Below the pieces are notes generated by a model. That model was not told the origin of the DNA, searched no databases, and saw only the letters and a list, made by a program, of their open reading frames with translations. Source: an uncultured Leptolinea sp. (GTDB lineage Bacteria > Chloroflexota > Anaerolineae > Anaerolineales > Anaerolineaceae). Taken from it: DNA of 64,000 bases. Made by a program: the position numbers and the translations under genes. Where the stretch lies: the NCBI GenBank assembly GCA_903828565.1, contig CAIKMQ010000003.1:248001-312000 (forward strand). Direction: 5' to 3'. Below, piece after piece: positions 46,647-55,864 of the stretch; the stretch's first letter is position 1, and each line of letters starts with the position of its first letter.

Positions 46647-47978
46647 ATGACAAATAGAGAATTCCCCTCCCGCCGTGCCGCGATTTTCGCTGATGTACCG
46701 GATGAAAAATGGAATGATTGGCGCTGGCAATTAAGCCGGCGGCTAAATTCTGTAGAAGAGATCGAGAAGGTTCTTCCGCTGACAGGCAGCGAAAAGAAGG
46801 CTTTATCCACTCCCGGGCTATTCCGGGTGGATGTCACCCCGTATTTCATTTCCCTGATAGACCCGGATGACCCAAATGACCCGATCCGTCGACAGATCAT
46901 CCCAACCGCTGACGAGATACTGCCATTCACCGGCATGATGGAAGATTCCCTGGCCGAAGATCGCCACTCTCCTGTGCCGGGCCTGGTACATCGCTACCCA
47001 GACCGGGTCCTGATGCTGGTCACCACGCAGTGCGCTTCGTACTGCCGCTATTGCACCCGCTCACGCATCGTGGGTGACCCGGCAGCCAACTTTTCGCGCT
47101 CCGAGTTCGAAGCGCAGGTGGCATACCTGGAAAAAACCCCGCAGGTGAGGGATGTACTGCTTTCAGGCGGCGATCCGCTGACCATTGCCCCCCGCCAGCT
47201 GGAAGAGATCCTCTCACGGTTACGTGCGATCCCGCATATCGAGATCATCCGTATTGGCAGCCGGGTACCGGTTTTCATGCCGCAACGGGTAACCGAAGAG
47301 CTGACCGACATGCTGCAAAAATATCATCCACTCTGGATGAACATCCATGTGAACCACCCCAATGAGATCTCACGCGAGCTGGCAGAGGCTTGTGACAGGT
47401 TGACAAGAGCCGGCATTCCCCTGGGTAACCAGAGCGTGCTCCTGGCGGGAGTCAATGACTGCGCGCACATCCAACGGCAGTTGGTACAAGACCTGGTGCG
47501 CATCCGCGTCCGGCCTTATTACCTCTACCAGTGTGATCTGGTGGAAGGCGCGGGCCACTTCCGCACACCGGTTGGCAAAGGCGTAGAGATCATCGAAGCC
47601 CTGCGCGGGCATACCAGCGGTTATTCTGTTCCCACCTATGTGGTAGATGCCCCGGGAGGAGGCGGAAAGATCCCGGTTATGCCCAACTACCTCATTTCAC
47701 AGTCGGATCACAAAGTGGTACTGCGCAATTATGAAGGGTATGTAACCGCGTATGAAGAACCGATCACATACCAGCCGCATAACCCTTCCACCTGCCCCTT
47801 CTGCCAGAATAAAAAAGAGGAGCCCGGGCAGCGCGGCATCTTCGGCATGCTGGATGGGGATGAAATGTTCATTAAACCAGAAGATTTTGACCTGCTGCAT
47901 AACCGCGGAGGTGGCCAGCATCGCCTGCGATCAGATGAACAGAAATGGAAGCCTCTTGGCATTGGGGATGGTGAATGA
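46647..47978 (+). CDS. kamA: Lysine 2,3-aminomutase-like radical SAM enzyme
   Basis: 443-aa enzyme of the KamA family, using PLP, S-adenosylmethionine and a [4Fe-4S] cluster to move an amino group from C2 to C3. The cluster Cys are C129-x3-C133-x2-C136. The PLP Lys is K341 in DAPGGGGKIP. Asp297 (YQCDLVEG) and Asp334 (VVDAPGG) match the two Asp that hold the substrate amino group in clostridial lysine aminomutase and are replaced in glutamate aminomutase. Lysine is therefore the likely substrate. The C-terminal CPFC pair (383, 386) is present. Product would be beta-lysine, for lysine breakdown or an osmolyte. AAGGAAGAG precedes the ATG. It overlaps the next gene by 4 bases. Confidence 0.88.
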   Translation: MTNREFPSRRAAIFADVPDEKWNDWRWQLSRRLNSVEEIEKVLPLTGSEKKALSTPGLFRVDVTPYFISLIDPDDPNDPIRRQIIPTADEILPFTGMMEDSLAEDRHSPVPGLVHRYPDRVLMLVTTQCASYCRYCTRSRIVGDPAANFSRSEFEAQVAYLEKTPQVRDVLLSGGDPLTIAPRQLEEILSRLRAIPHIEIIRIGSRVPVFMPQRVTEELTDMLQKYHPLWMNIHVNHPNEISRELAEACDRLTRAGIPLGNQSVLLAGVNDCAHIQRQLVQDLVRIRVRPYYLYQCDLVEGAGHFRTPVGKGVEIIEALRGHTSGYSVPTYVVDAPGGGGKIPVMPNYLISQSDHKVVLRNYEGYVTAYEEPITYQPHNPSTCPFCQNKKEEPGQRGIFGMLDGDEMFIKPEDFDLLHNRGGGQHRLRSDEQKWKPLGIGDGE

Positions 47979-48943
47979 TGCATTACCGGCGCCTGGGCCG
48001 TACCGGCCTGAAAGTTTCTGAGATTTCCCTGGGAGCATGGATCACCTTTGGCTCTCAACTGGATGAGCAGGCTTCTATCACGCTGCTGCGGGCCGCGTAT
48101 GATCAGGGGATCAACTTCTTTGATAATGCCGACATGTACGCGGATGGTATGGCTGAGCAGGTGATGGGGAAAGCCATTACCGGGCTGCCGCGCCAGGCGC
48201 TGGTGATCTCTTCAAAGCTGTTCTTTCCCACATTCCCCGGGCCGAATGGCAAAGGCCTTTCACGCAAGCATATCTTCGATTCCATCCATGCTACCCTGCG
48301 GCGGTTGAACACCGATTACGTGGATCTTTATTTTTGCCACCGTTACGATCCAGACACACCGCTGGAAGAAGTAGTTCGGGCGATGAGCGACCTGGTGAGC
48401 CAGGGTAAGGTGATGTATTGGGGAACATCCCGCTGGAGCGCCAGCCAGGTGACAGCCGCCATTGCTGTTGCCCGCCAGATCAACGCAGTTACACCCGCCA
48501 TGGAACAATGTCGCTACAATATGCTGGATCGAAGGTCGGTTGAAGTGGACCTGGCGTTCGCGGTCAAAGAGTTTAGTCTGGGGTTGACCACTTTCAGTCC
48601 GCTGGCTTACGGTTTGCTTTCAGGGAAGTATAACAACGGCATCCCTGCAGGCAGCCGGGCTTCCTTCCCCGAAATGGCATGGGTGAAGGACCGGTTGAGC
48701 GATACGGAAATTGCCCGAGTGCGCGCGCTTGGAGAGGTATCTGCTGAGATCGGTTTGACACCTGCGCAACTGGCTATTGCGTGGATCTTACGCCGCAAAG
48801 AAGTCAGCAGTGTCATTACCGGTGCTTCACGCATCGAACAGCTGGATGAGAATCTTCAGGCTAGTGAAGCGGTGAAACTCTTGACAGACGAGGTATTGGA
48901 ACGGATCGAGAAAGTACTGGATAACCATCCGGATGAAGATTAG
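47975..48943 (+). CDS. Aldo/keto reductase (Kv-beta-like)
   Basis: 322-aa NADP-dependent reductase. Catalytic residues are present: Asp and Tyr in NFFDNADMYADG, Lys in VISSKLFF, His in YFCHRYDPDTP. The start YRRLGRTGLKVSEISLGAW and SPLAYGLLSGKYNNG match the AKR6 group that includes potassium-channel beta subunits. It is translationally coupled to the aminomutase (ATGA). No potassium channel is nearby, so a metabolic role is more likely. Substrate unknown. Confidence 0.9.
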   Translation: MMHYRRLGRTGLKVSEISLGAWITFGSQLDEQASITLLRAAYDQGINFFDNADMYADGMAEQVMGKAITGLPRQALVISSKLFFPTFPGPNGKGLSRKHIFDSIHATLRRLNTDYVDLYFCHRYDPDTPLEEVVRAMSDLVSQGKVMYWGTSRWSASQVTAAIAVARQINAVTPAMEQCRYNMLDRRSVEVDLAFAVKEFSLGLTTFSPLAYGLLSGKYNNGIPAGSRASFPEMAWVKDRLSDTEIARVRALGEVSAEIGLTPAQLAIAWILRRKEVSSVITGASRIEQLDENLQASEAVKLLTDEVLERIEKVLDNHPDED

Positions 48944-48955
48944 TTGACTTTTTCG

Positions 48956-48987
48956 AACCTCCCGCCAGCGTCTGGCGGGAGGTTTTG
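48956..48987 (+). terminator. Terminator after the aminomutase-reductase pair
   Basis: Perfect 13-bp stem (48956-48968 with 48972-48984) with a CGT loop; TTTT overlaps the stem end. The minus-strand side has no T-run, so it mainly serves the plus strand. Confidence 0.8.
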
Positions 48988-49001
48988 CATTAATTGGGAG
49001 A

Positions 49002-51182
49002 TCAAACGTTGATCTGACCTGCGGCTGGCTGCCAGAGGCGCACCTGGTTTCGGCCATTCTGTTTTGCAGAATAAAGTGCCTCATCTGCCCGTTGCAGGTG
49101 TACGGAAAGCCCCTCGGCAGAAGATAATTTGGTCACAGTGGCGACACCCACACTGGCAGTGATCCTGATCTGAGAGCCATTGTATGGATAAGGATCCGAT
49201 CCAATGGCTGTACATAGCCGCTCCGCTGCCTGTTGGGCCTGGGTATCATTCGTTTCCGGCAACAGGATCACGAATTCCTCACCACCGTACCGTCCGATCA
49301 GGTCGTATTCGCGCAGGTTGGCCAGACATCTTTGGACCAGAGCTTTGAGTAATGCATCACCTGCCAAGTGGCCATACGCATCATTGACGTGTTTGAAACG
49401 GTCAATATCCAGGATCAGCAGAGCCAACTGCTTTCCAAGCCGGTGTGTGCGTTCCAGTTCGATCTCAGCCAGTGAATAGAAATGCCTTCGGTTGATAATC
49501 CCGGTTAATGGATCAGTGATGGCCAGTGTACGGGTCTGTTCGAATAGTCGTGAGTTCTGGATGGCTATGGCGACATGAGAAACAAGCAGCTCTGCCATGT
49601 GGATCTCGTTTTCACTGAACGGATTCTGGACAAGGCGCGAAACGCACAACACACCCAGGCGTTCACTTCCGGACATGACGGGCAAACTCAGCAGGGCTCT
49701 GGGTTTACGGGTACTGAACTCCGACAGCCTGCCTTCCCATTCTTCGTAATTACCCACAGCCACACTGGATCCATTCTGGATCGCCAGCCCGGCAGCGCCG
49801 TTGCCGATTGGGATGATCTTGACCGGTTCATAAGTAAGGTCACCAGAACCATGCTGCAGAATCAGGATGTTTTCTGCCGGCTCGAAGTGGTAATAATAAA
49901 CAGATGTAGCCCGCAGCATGTGCTGAATATTCTCTGTCGTATTCTTGATCAGGGTTTCTAGGTCCAATTCAGAACTTAATGCCAGGGTCATCTGACGCAG
50001 CATCTCCAACTGATCTGCTTGTAAGCGGATCTCTTTTTCAACAGCTTTCCTTTCGTGTATTTCCTGCTGCAGGTGATCATTGGCATGTTGGAATTCACTC
50101 GTTCGTTGTTCCACCCGTTGTTCCAACCCGGATTTCGCAATCTGTAACTGGGCGATCAGCTTACTGTTTTCGATCATCAGCCAGATCTGACGCAATAAGG
50201 CTAATGCGCTGATCCCTATAACCGAGATCGCGATGTCTTTCAAATTCATCCATAGCGGAGTTCCAATAGCCCTGAAGAAGATCAGGAAGTCGATTAACAA
50301 CCAAAGATCCGGCAGGTATGCCACCCAGCGTTCTTCAGTGTCATACAACACAAGATCGTTCTTCTGTGACGAAAAAGGTTTTTCATCCCTGGATAGTTGT
50401 ACCCAGGCTGCCAGCACTATCAGCAGGTGAGAGAGCATCCACACCTGGTTGTTAAGCATACCCGCGATGGTTTCCTGCAGGATGTAAGCGAGACTGAAGA
50501 ATGAATCGGATATGATGAGGGCGAGCACCCCGCCGGTGATGAGTAATAGCGGTTCATCCAGCCGTGCAGCCGGCCGGCTGCGGAAGATCATCAGCATCAG
50601 CAGCCAGAATAGAACCAGATCCAATGATGGGTAAGCCAGGGAGAGGGTCTGTTCCAGGCTGGCAGTGCTTGGGTTGGCCAGGAGAGGGCCAATCGCTATA
50701 TTTGAAAACAGTAATGCGCCTGAGAAGGCTACGATGGTAAGGTCCAGCATCAGGCGGACCTTCTGCCCGGTGGTGGACTTTTTGGATGGTGCGTTCAGAA
50801 TGGCAATTCCGAAGACGATATAGAAGACTAGGTAGAAAACATCTGCTTTGGATGGGAACGGCGAGATGCGCAGGATGGTCTCGTAAACAGCCCAGGCGAT
50901 ATCACCAATGAACCACATGCCCATGGCTATGGATAACAATTGCCAGAAGCGGCGCCGTGTCAGCTCTTCAGGTTTCTGGTAGCGCAAGCTGGCAGCCCAG
51001 AGCAGCCCCACAGCGCATGCAACCACAACAGCCTGCAACCAGTCGCTGATGGCTATCAGGGTAAACTCATCAGTTTTTATAATGAGAAGCATGGTGTGAA
51101 GGAAAAACGCAACCAGCGCGATAATTAGCAACAGGCGTTGTGAGGGCTTTGAAATGGAATGTGAGAAAGAAACCCCAGACAT
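49002..51182 (-). CDS. Membrane-bound GAF-GGDEF diguanylate cyclase
   Basis: 726-aa signalling protein. About 8-9 helices lie in residues 15-330. A coiled coil follows (340-395), then a GAF sensor domain (about 395-540, ALSSELDLETLIKNTTENI) and a GGDEF domain (550-715). The active site is YGGEEFVIL, a functional variant; LDIDRFKHVNDAYGHLAGD holds the metal-binding Asp. It should make cyclic di-GMP in response to a membrane or small-molecule signal. No Arg-x-x-Asp inhibitory site is evident before GGEEF. It is a single gene, divergent from the thiamine operon. Confidence 0.9.
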   Translation of the reverse strand: MSGVSFSHSISKPSQRLLLIIALVAFFLHTMLLIIKTDEFTLIAISDWLQAVVVACAVGLLWAASLRYQKPEELTRRRFWQLLSIAMGMWFIGDIAWAVYETILRISPFPSKADVFYLVFYIVFGIAILNAPSKKSTTGQKVRLMLDLTIVAFSGALLFSNIAIGPLLANPSTASLEQTLSLAYPSLDLVLFWLLMLMIFRSRPAARLDEPLLLITGGVLALIISDSFFSLAYILQETIAGMLNNQVWMLSHLLIVLAAWVQLSRDEKPFSSQKNDLVLYDTEERWVAYLPDLWLLIDFLIFFRAIGTPLWMNLKDIAISVIGISALALLRQIWLMIENSKLIAQLQIAKSGLEQRVEQRTSEFQHANDHLQQEIHERKAVEKEIRLQADQLEMLRQMTLALSSELDLETLIKNTTENIQHMLRATSVYYYHFEPAENILILQHGSGDLTYEPVKIIPIGNGAAGLAIQNGSSVAVGNYEEWEGRLSEFSTRKPRALLSLPVMSGSERLGVLCVSRLVQNPFSENEIHMAELLVSHVAIAIQNSRLFEQTRTLAITDPLTGIINRRHFYSLAEIELERTHRLGKQLALLILDIDRFKHVNDAYGHLAGDALLKALVQRCLANLREYDLIGRYGGEEFVILLPETNDTQAQQAAERLCTAIGSDPYPYNGSQIRITASVGVATVTKLSSAEGLSVHLQRADEALYSAKQNGRNQVRLWQPAAGQINV

Positions 51183-51281
51183 ATATACCCCAAATTAAAG
51201 TAATTTCTTACTTGATTATACATGCATAAGGGTATATTAATACTGATCATTATGAACTTTACCTATTGATTCATCTGGTAT

Positions 51282-51310
51282 TTGACAGCCGGTGTAAACC
51301 GTCGTATGAT
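51282..51310 (+). promoter_or_regulatory. Promoter of the thiamine operon
   Basis: Perfect TTGACA (51282-51287), 17-base spacer, TATGAT (51305-51310). The start is expected near 51317, at the first stem of the TPP riboswitch. Confidence 0.85.
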
Positions 51311-51311
51311 G

Positions 51312-51410
51312 AATTTACCGGGGAGCCTGAAATGCCAGGCTGAGAGGAAGGAGCAAATCTTTCGACCCTATGAACCTGATCCGGATAATGCCGGCGGAGG
51401 GAGGGTAGCA
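51312..51410 (+). ncRNA. TPP riboswitch (THI element)
   Basis: Canonical aptamer. GGGGAGCC is followed by the stem AGCCTG/CAGGCT and CTGAGAGG. Then come ACCCTATGAACCTGATC and CGGATAATGCCGGCGGAGGGA (split here), the two conserved pyrophosphate- and pyrimidine-binding halves. TACC (51316) closes with GGTA (51404). Thiamine pyrophosphate binding should turn down the downstream genes. Confidence 0.97.
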
Positions 51411-51418
51411 GTAATTCC

Positions 51419-51448
51419 AAAACACCTCTCCACCGGGGAGGTGTTTTT
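51419..51448 (+). terminator. Riboswitch expression platform hairpin
   Basis: Ten-bp stem (51419-51428 with 51438-51447) ending in five T (51444-51448), right up to the ATG at 51449. The 3' arm contains GGGGAGGTG, the only ribosome site for the next gene. The hairpin can thus both terminate transcription and hide the ribosome site. Confidence 0.8.
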
Positions 51449-52093
51449 ATGTTAAGGCGCCAGGTGAGTATTTATCTCAATGGGGAGATCAGTCCTGCGG
51501 ACCGGCCGATGAGCGGCAGCCGCAGGCTGTTGATCGCTGTGGATGGTGGTGCGCGGCATTTGCGCGCGATAGATATATTGCCTGACATGCTAATCGGTGA
51601 TCTGGATTCAATTACCGAAGAGGATCGGGCGTGGTGCGAAGCTGGTGATGTCGAGATACGGCAGTATCCGGCTGAAAAGGATGATACCGACTTTGAACTG
51701 GCTTTGCGGTTTGCTTTAGGCCGCAGCAACGGAATGGTGCATGTTTACGGCGGCTTAGGCGGCAGGTTGGATCATACTATTGCCAATATCAGCGTTCTGG
51801 CTGGCCCGGCGCAGGTAGGGCGGCAGGTGGAACTGCGTCGCGGGGAGGAAAGGGTCTTCTTCGTGGGGCAGCACATACAGATTACTTCACCTTCTGGCAC
51901 ACTCCTCTCCTTACTCCCCTGGGGGGAACCGTGCACCGGAATTTCGACAAGCGGATTGCGCTATCCCCTGGATGAGGAAACCCTCTTCCCGGAGCATTCA
52001 CGCGGGGTTAGTAATGAGTTATTAACAGGCACTGCAGAGATCCGTTGCCGGAAAGGGAATCTTTTATGCATCGTTCATCCATCTTCTTATTGA
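51449..52093 (+). CDS. Thiamine pyrophosphokinase
   Basis: 214-aa enzyme that makes thiamine pyrophosphate from thiamine and ATP. VDGGARHLRAIDILPDMLIGDLDS (given in two parts: VDGGARHL, PDMLIGDLDS) and the metal-binding EKDDTDFELALRFAL are the family signatures; GGLGGRLDHTIANI lies at the dimer active site. The C-terminal beta domain is complete. First gene after the TPP riboswitch, so it is repressed by its own product. The next gene starts before its stop. Confidence 0.92.
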   Translation: MLRRQVSIYLNGEISPADRPMSGSRRLLIAVDGGARHLRAIDILPDMLIGDLDSITEEDRAWCEAGDVEIRQYPAEKDDTDFELALRFALGRSNGMVHVYGGLGGRLDHTIANISVLAGPAQVGRQVELRRGEERVFFVGQHIQITSPSGTLLSLLPWGEPCTGISTSGLRYPLDEETLFPEHSRGVSNELLTGTAEIRCRKGNLLCIVHPSSY

Positions 52094-53124
52094 TAGCAGC
52101 CGCGCTGATATTCAGCTCCTGCCAGCCAACCCTGCCATCAGAGGTATCTGAGACAGCCGTGCTGCGGGTAATGACCCATGATGCATTTTCCATCAGTGCG
52201 GATCTGGTGACGCAATTTGAAACCGAACACCAGGTAACTATCGAATTCATTAAAGCCGGTGATGCCGGGGCAGCTTTGAACAAGGCCCTGTTCACGGCTG
52301 AGAATCCGCTGGCGGATGTGCTCTTCGGGGTGGATAATACTTTCCTTTCGCGGGCTCTCGATCACCAGTTATTTGAGCCTTACGCCTCGCCGGCTCTGGC
52401 AAATATCCCCCCGCATTTCATTTTGGATCCTGGAAATTCAGCACTACCAGTGGATTATGGCGATGTTTGCATCAATTATGATAAGTCCTACTTCCAGCAG
52501 GCGGGGATACCCATACCAGCCAGCCTTTCGGATCTGACAAAACCGGAATATGCCGGGTTGCTGGCAGTGGAAAACCCGGCGACCTCATCCCCGGGGATGG
52601 CTTTTCTGCTTTCTACGATCGCTGCGTACGGCCCGGAAGGTTACCTGGGTTACTGGCAGGCATTGCACGAAAATGGGGTTGTAGTGGTGAATGACTGGGA
52701 GACCGCTTATTATACGAACTTCTCCGCCTCTAGCGGCCGAGGGCCGCAGCCGATGGTGGTCTCTTATGGCACCAGCCCGGCTGCTGAAGTGATCTATGCA
52801 TCCGAGCCTGTGGCCGAATCTCCGACGGCATCCCTGGTAGGAGAGAATATGTGCTTTCGACAGGTGGAGTTCATTGGCATTTTGAGGGGAACCCGGGAAA
52901 GAGAACTGGCAGAGCAGTTCGTGGATTTTATGCTGAGCAAACCAGTTCAGGAAGATATCCCGCTGCAGATGTTCATGTTCCCTGTGCTTTCAACCGCCAG
53001 CATCCCGGATGTCTTCACTCAGAACGTACAGATCCCTGAACTGCCAGCCGGCATTGACCCCGGGCTGGTGGAGCAGAACCGAGAGCAATGGCTGCAGGAT
53101 TGGACCGAGGTCATGCTGAAGTGA
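52066..53124 (+). CDS. thiB: Thiamine ABC transporter substrate-binding lipoprotein (ThiB-like)
   Basis: 352-aa extracellular binding protein of the ThiB/iron family. Signal peptide with lipobox FSSC. Then VLRVMTHDAFSISADLVTQFE, LADVLFGVDNTFLSRALD, LPVDYGDVCINYDKSYF and VVSYGTSPAAEV, all typical of thiamine-binding proteins. The ATG at 52066 has AAAGGGA upstream; an in-frame TTG at 52045 lies deeper in the kinase gene. It overlaps the kinase gene by 28 bases. The riboswitch and kinase context supports thiamine or a phosphate ester as ligand. Confidence 0.88.
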   Translation: MHRSSIFLLIAAALIFSSCQPTLPSEVSETAVLRVMTHDAFSISADLVTQFETEHQVTIEFIKAGDAGAALNKALFTAENPLADVLFGVDNTFLSRALDHQLFEPYASPALANIPPHFILDPGNSALPVDYGDVCINYDKSYFQQAGIPIPASLSDLTKPEYAGLLAVENPATSSPGMAFLLSTIAAYGPEGYLGYWQALHENGVVVVNDWETAYYTNFSASSGRGPQPMVVSYGTSPAAEVIYASEPVAESPTASLVGENMCFRQVEFIGILRGTRERELAEQFVDFMLSKPVQEDIPLQMFMFPVLSTASIPDVFTQNVQIPELPAGIDPGLVEQNREQWLQDWTEVMLK

Positions 53125-54809
53125 GACCGGGTACCGGCAGGAATTGGCGCTGGTTACTTTTGCTGCTGCCCACCCTGTACGGGCTGATTTTCTTCGCCAT
53201 GCCCTTGTTACAGGTGGTACGCTCCAGCGGATTTAAGATGGGTCCGATGACAGCAGCCGGGGACACGGTAACCTGTGTGTTAAGTTTCTCGCTCTGGCAG
53301 GCAGCTCTCTCTACGGTCTTGACATTGTCAATCGGGTTGCCCGCAGGGTATGTGCTCTACTGCTTTCGTTTTCCCGGAAGGCGTGCACTGCGCTTGTTGA
53401 CCGCCATCCCCTTTATTTTGCCAACCGTTGTTGTGGCGGCGGCATTCAATGCCTATGCCGGCCCCAATGGCTGGCTGAACCAGGCCTGGCGGGCGGTTTC
53501 TGGCAGCGAAGAACCGCTCATTATCCTGACAGGCAGCCTGGTAGGGATTTTGATGGCGCATGTTTTCTATAACCTGACGATTATCATTCGCATGGCCGGC
53601 CCGGCATGGAGCAACCTCAACCCGCGCCTGGAAGCTGCGGCACAGACCTTGGGGGCGAATCCCTGGCAGGTTTTCCTCCATGTGACACTACCCCTTCTGC
53701 GGCCGGTGATTGTATCGGCATCGCTGCTTGTCTTCCTCTTTGATTTCACCAGCTTTGGTGTGATCTTACTGGTAGGCGGATTGCGCTTCAGTACGCTGGA
53801 GGTAGAGATCTACCGCCAGACGCTCAGTTTCTACAACCTGCCATTAGCCAGCCTCTTGGCGTTGATCCAAATGGCTTGCACGCTGGCGTTTGCCGGCCTG
53901 TACCAGTACTTCTCCAACCGTCCGGTGCCACTGGTGCCGGCATCCGAGCGGAAAGCTGCGCGCAAACCGGACGGTTGGCGCCAGATTCTGGGCATCGGTC
54001 TGGTGATCGTATTTCTGTGGGTCTTCTTTGCCGGTCCGTTGCTTTCATTGACCGCCAGTGCTTTCTGGTCGATCGGTGCGGACCGCGGTGAAAGGGGATT
54101 GGTAGCTGCCGGCTGGACCCTGGATCATTTTGCGGGTCTGGCGCAAAATCGCAACAGTGACCTGTTCTATGTGCCTCCACTGACCGCGCTGATGAATTCG
54201 CTCAAATTTGCGTCGCTGACTGCCATTGTCAGCCTCGGGTTGGGGTTGTTGCTGGTGTACGGGCTTCCCCGGCAGGGCAGGTGGCGATCGGGCGCTGAGA
54301 TCCTTGTGATGCTGCCACTTGGAACGTCCGCGGTGACCCTCGGGTTGGGATACATACTGGCCTTCAATAAAGCACCCTTCGCCTGGGGGAGTTCCCCGTG
54401 GATCTTGCCGATGGCGCATACCCTGGTGGCACTGCCGTTCGTGGTGCGTACCCTGATGCCTGCGGTGTCTTCCATCCCAGCGGATTACCGGCAGAGCGCG
54501 GCGGTGCTTGGAGCAGGCAGTTGGCGCATCTTCTGGAGCGTGGATCTGCCGCTGATCCGGCGGGTGATGGTCTCGGCCTTCATCTTTGCCTTTACGATCT
54601 CGCTGGGGGAGTTCGGTGCAACCAGCTTGTTGTACCGTCCGCAGTACCCGACCCTGCCGGTTGCCATTTTCCGCTATCTTTCTCTGCCTGGCGCGGCTAA
54701 TTACGGGCAGGCGATGGCGATGAGCGTTGTGCTGATGCTGGCGTGCGCCGCAGGCATTCTCATCATTGAAAGGTCCTCCGGTTTTCTGGCTGGGGAGGGA
54801 GGCGAATGA
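53121..54809 (+). CDS. thiP: Thiamine ABC transporter permease (ThiP-like)
   Basis: 562-aa double permease with about 12 helices and two EAA loops: LEAAAQTLGANPWQVFLHV near residue 195 and QSAAVLGAGSWRIFWSVDL near 470. This two-in-one layout is that of ThiP/FbpB. The GTG at 53121 overlaps the thiB stop (GTGA) and has GAGG 10 bases upstream. A longer frame from 53088 would overlap thiB by 37 bases and is less likely. It overlaps thiQ by 4 bases. Confidence 0.88.
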   Translation: MRPGTGRNWRWLLLLLPTLYGLIFFAMPLLQVVRSSGFKMGPMTAAGDTVTCVLSFSLWQAALSTVLTLSIGLPAGYVLYCFRFPGRRALRLLTAIPFILPTVVVAAAFNAYAGPNGWLNQAWRAVSGSEEPLIILTGSLVGILMAHVFYNLTIIIRMAGPAWSNLNPRLEAAAQTLGANPWQVFLHVTLPLLRPVIVSASLLVFLFDFTSFGVILLVGGLRFSTLEVEIYRQTLSFYNLPLASLLALIQMACTLAFAGLYQYFSNRPVPLVPASERKAARKPDGWRQILGIGLVIVFLWVFFAGPLLSLTASAFWSIGADRGERGLVAAGWTLDHFAGLAQNRNSDLFYVPPLTALMNSLKFASLTAIVSLGLGLLLVYGLPRQGRWRSGAEILVMLPLGTSAVTLGLGYILAFNKAPFAWGSSPWILPMAHTLVALPFVVRTLMPAVSSIPADYRQSAAVLGAGSWRIFWSVDLPLIRRVMVSAFIFAFTISLGEFGATSLLYRPQYPTLPVAIFRYLSLPGAANYGQAMAMSVVLMLACAAGILIIERSSGFLAGEGGE

Positions 54810-55864
54810 GCGGTCTATCCATTCGGGGCATCACAAAGGAGTATGAGGGGAAACTGCTGCTGCGCGGCATCACGCTGGATTTACCGCCCGGTGAGATCGC
54901 CTGCCTGCTCGGTCCTTCGGGCAGTGGAAAAAGCACTATGCTGCGCATCATCGCGGGGTTGGAGCAGCCGGATTCCGGCCAGGTATTATGGGATGGGCAG
55001 GATCTTGCCCGCACCCCGGTACACCGGCGGCAGTTTGGTTTTGTTTTTCAAGATTATGCGCTCTTCCCCCACCTGAGCGTCGGCAGGAATGTAGCTTTTG
55101 GGGTAAGCCGGGCTAGGTTGTCAGCGGATGAGATCCATACCCGTGTTGCGGATGCCCTGAAGGCAGTGAATCTGCCGGGGTTTGAGAATCGCGCCGTGCA
55201 GGAGCTATCCGGCGGAGAGCAACAGCGTGTGGCGCTTGCCCGTACACTGATCACCCGCCCGCGGCTGCTGCTATTGGATGAGCCACTGGCCGCCCTGGAC
55301 CGCGGGTTGAGGTCGCAGTTGCAAGAGGAACTGCGGGCCGTGTTGCACGCGGCGGGAGCGCCGGCATTATATGTCACGCATGATCAGGAAGAAGCCTTTT
55401 TCCTCGCGGACAGGTTATACCTGCTGGATCAGGGGATCATCCACCAGGGAGGTGAGCCGCGTCAGCTGTATCTGCAGCCTGTCGACGGAAAGACCGCCAG
55501 CTTCTTTGGATTGAAGAACCAGTTGCCAGGCACGCTATCAAACGACGTGGTGCATACACCTCTCGGGCAGTTTACCGGTTTGGATTTTTCTAACCTACCA
55601 GCAAACCAGCGGGTGGATGGCGCGCATGTGATCCTGCTGCTGCGGCATGCCACTGCATGTTCAATAAAGATAGAGGTTGGGCAGGGCGGGATTCTGCAAG
55701 GTAAAGTAGCGGATTGCCGCTTCTTTCCGGCGGGGTATCAGGTATCCCTGGAATGCAGCGGGAAGATTTTTACTTTTATCCTTCCCGAGCCAATCTCTGC
55801 CGGTACAGAAACCTGCCTGCTGGTGCAGCCCGATGATATTACTGTAATTGCGGGGGAGGGATGA
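54806..55864 (+). CDS. thiQ: Thiamine ABC transporter ATP-binding protein (ThiQ/FbpC-like)
   Basis: 352-aa ATPase. Walker A GPSGSGKST (36-44), Q-loop FVFQDYALFP, signature LSGGEQQRVALARTL, Walker B LLLLDEPLAALD, and switch His in YVTHDQEEA. A C-terminal TOBE-type domain of about 110 residues makes it longer than E. coli ThiQ and more like the iron/sulfate transporter ATPases. ATGA overlap with the permease. The next gene also overlaps (ATGA). Confidence 0.9.
   Translation: MSGLSIRGITKEYEGKLLLRGITLDLPPGEIACLLGPSGSGKSTMLRIIAGLEQPDSGQVLWDGQDLARTPVHRRQFGFVFQDYALFPHLSVGRNVAFGVSRARLSADEIHTRVADALKAVNLPGFENRAVQELSGGEQQRVALARTLITRPRLLLLDEPLAALDRGLRSQLQEELRAVLHAAGAPALYVTHDQEEAFFLADRLYLLDQGIIHQGGEPRQLYLQPVDGKTASFFGLKNQLPGTLSNDVVHTPLGQFTGLDFSNLPANQRVDGAHVILLLRHATACSIKIEVGQGGILQGKVADCRFFPAGYQVSLECSGKIFTFILPEPISAGTETCLLVQPDDITVIAGEG

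Noticed and set aside
47975-48943. Potassium channel beta subunit role for the reductase
   Set aside because: The similarity is to the enzyme fold in general, and no channel gene is near; coupling to the aminomutase points to metabolism.
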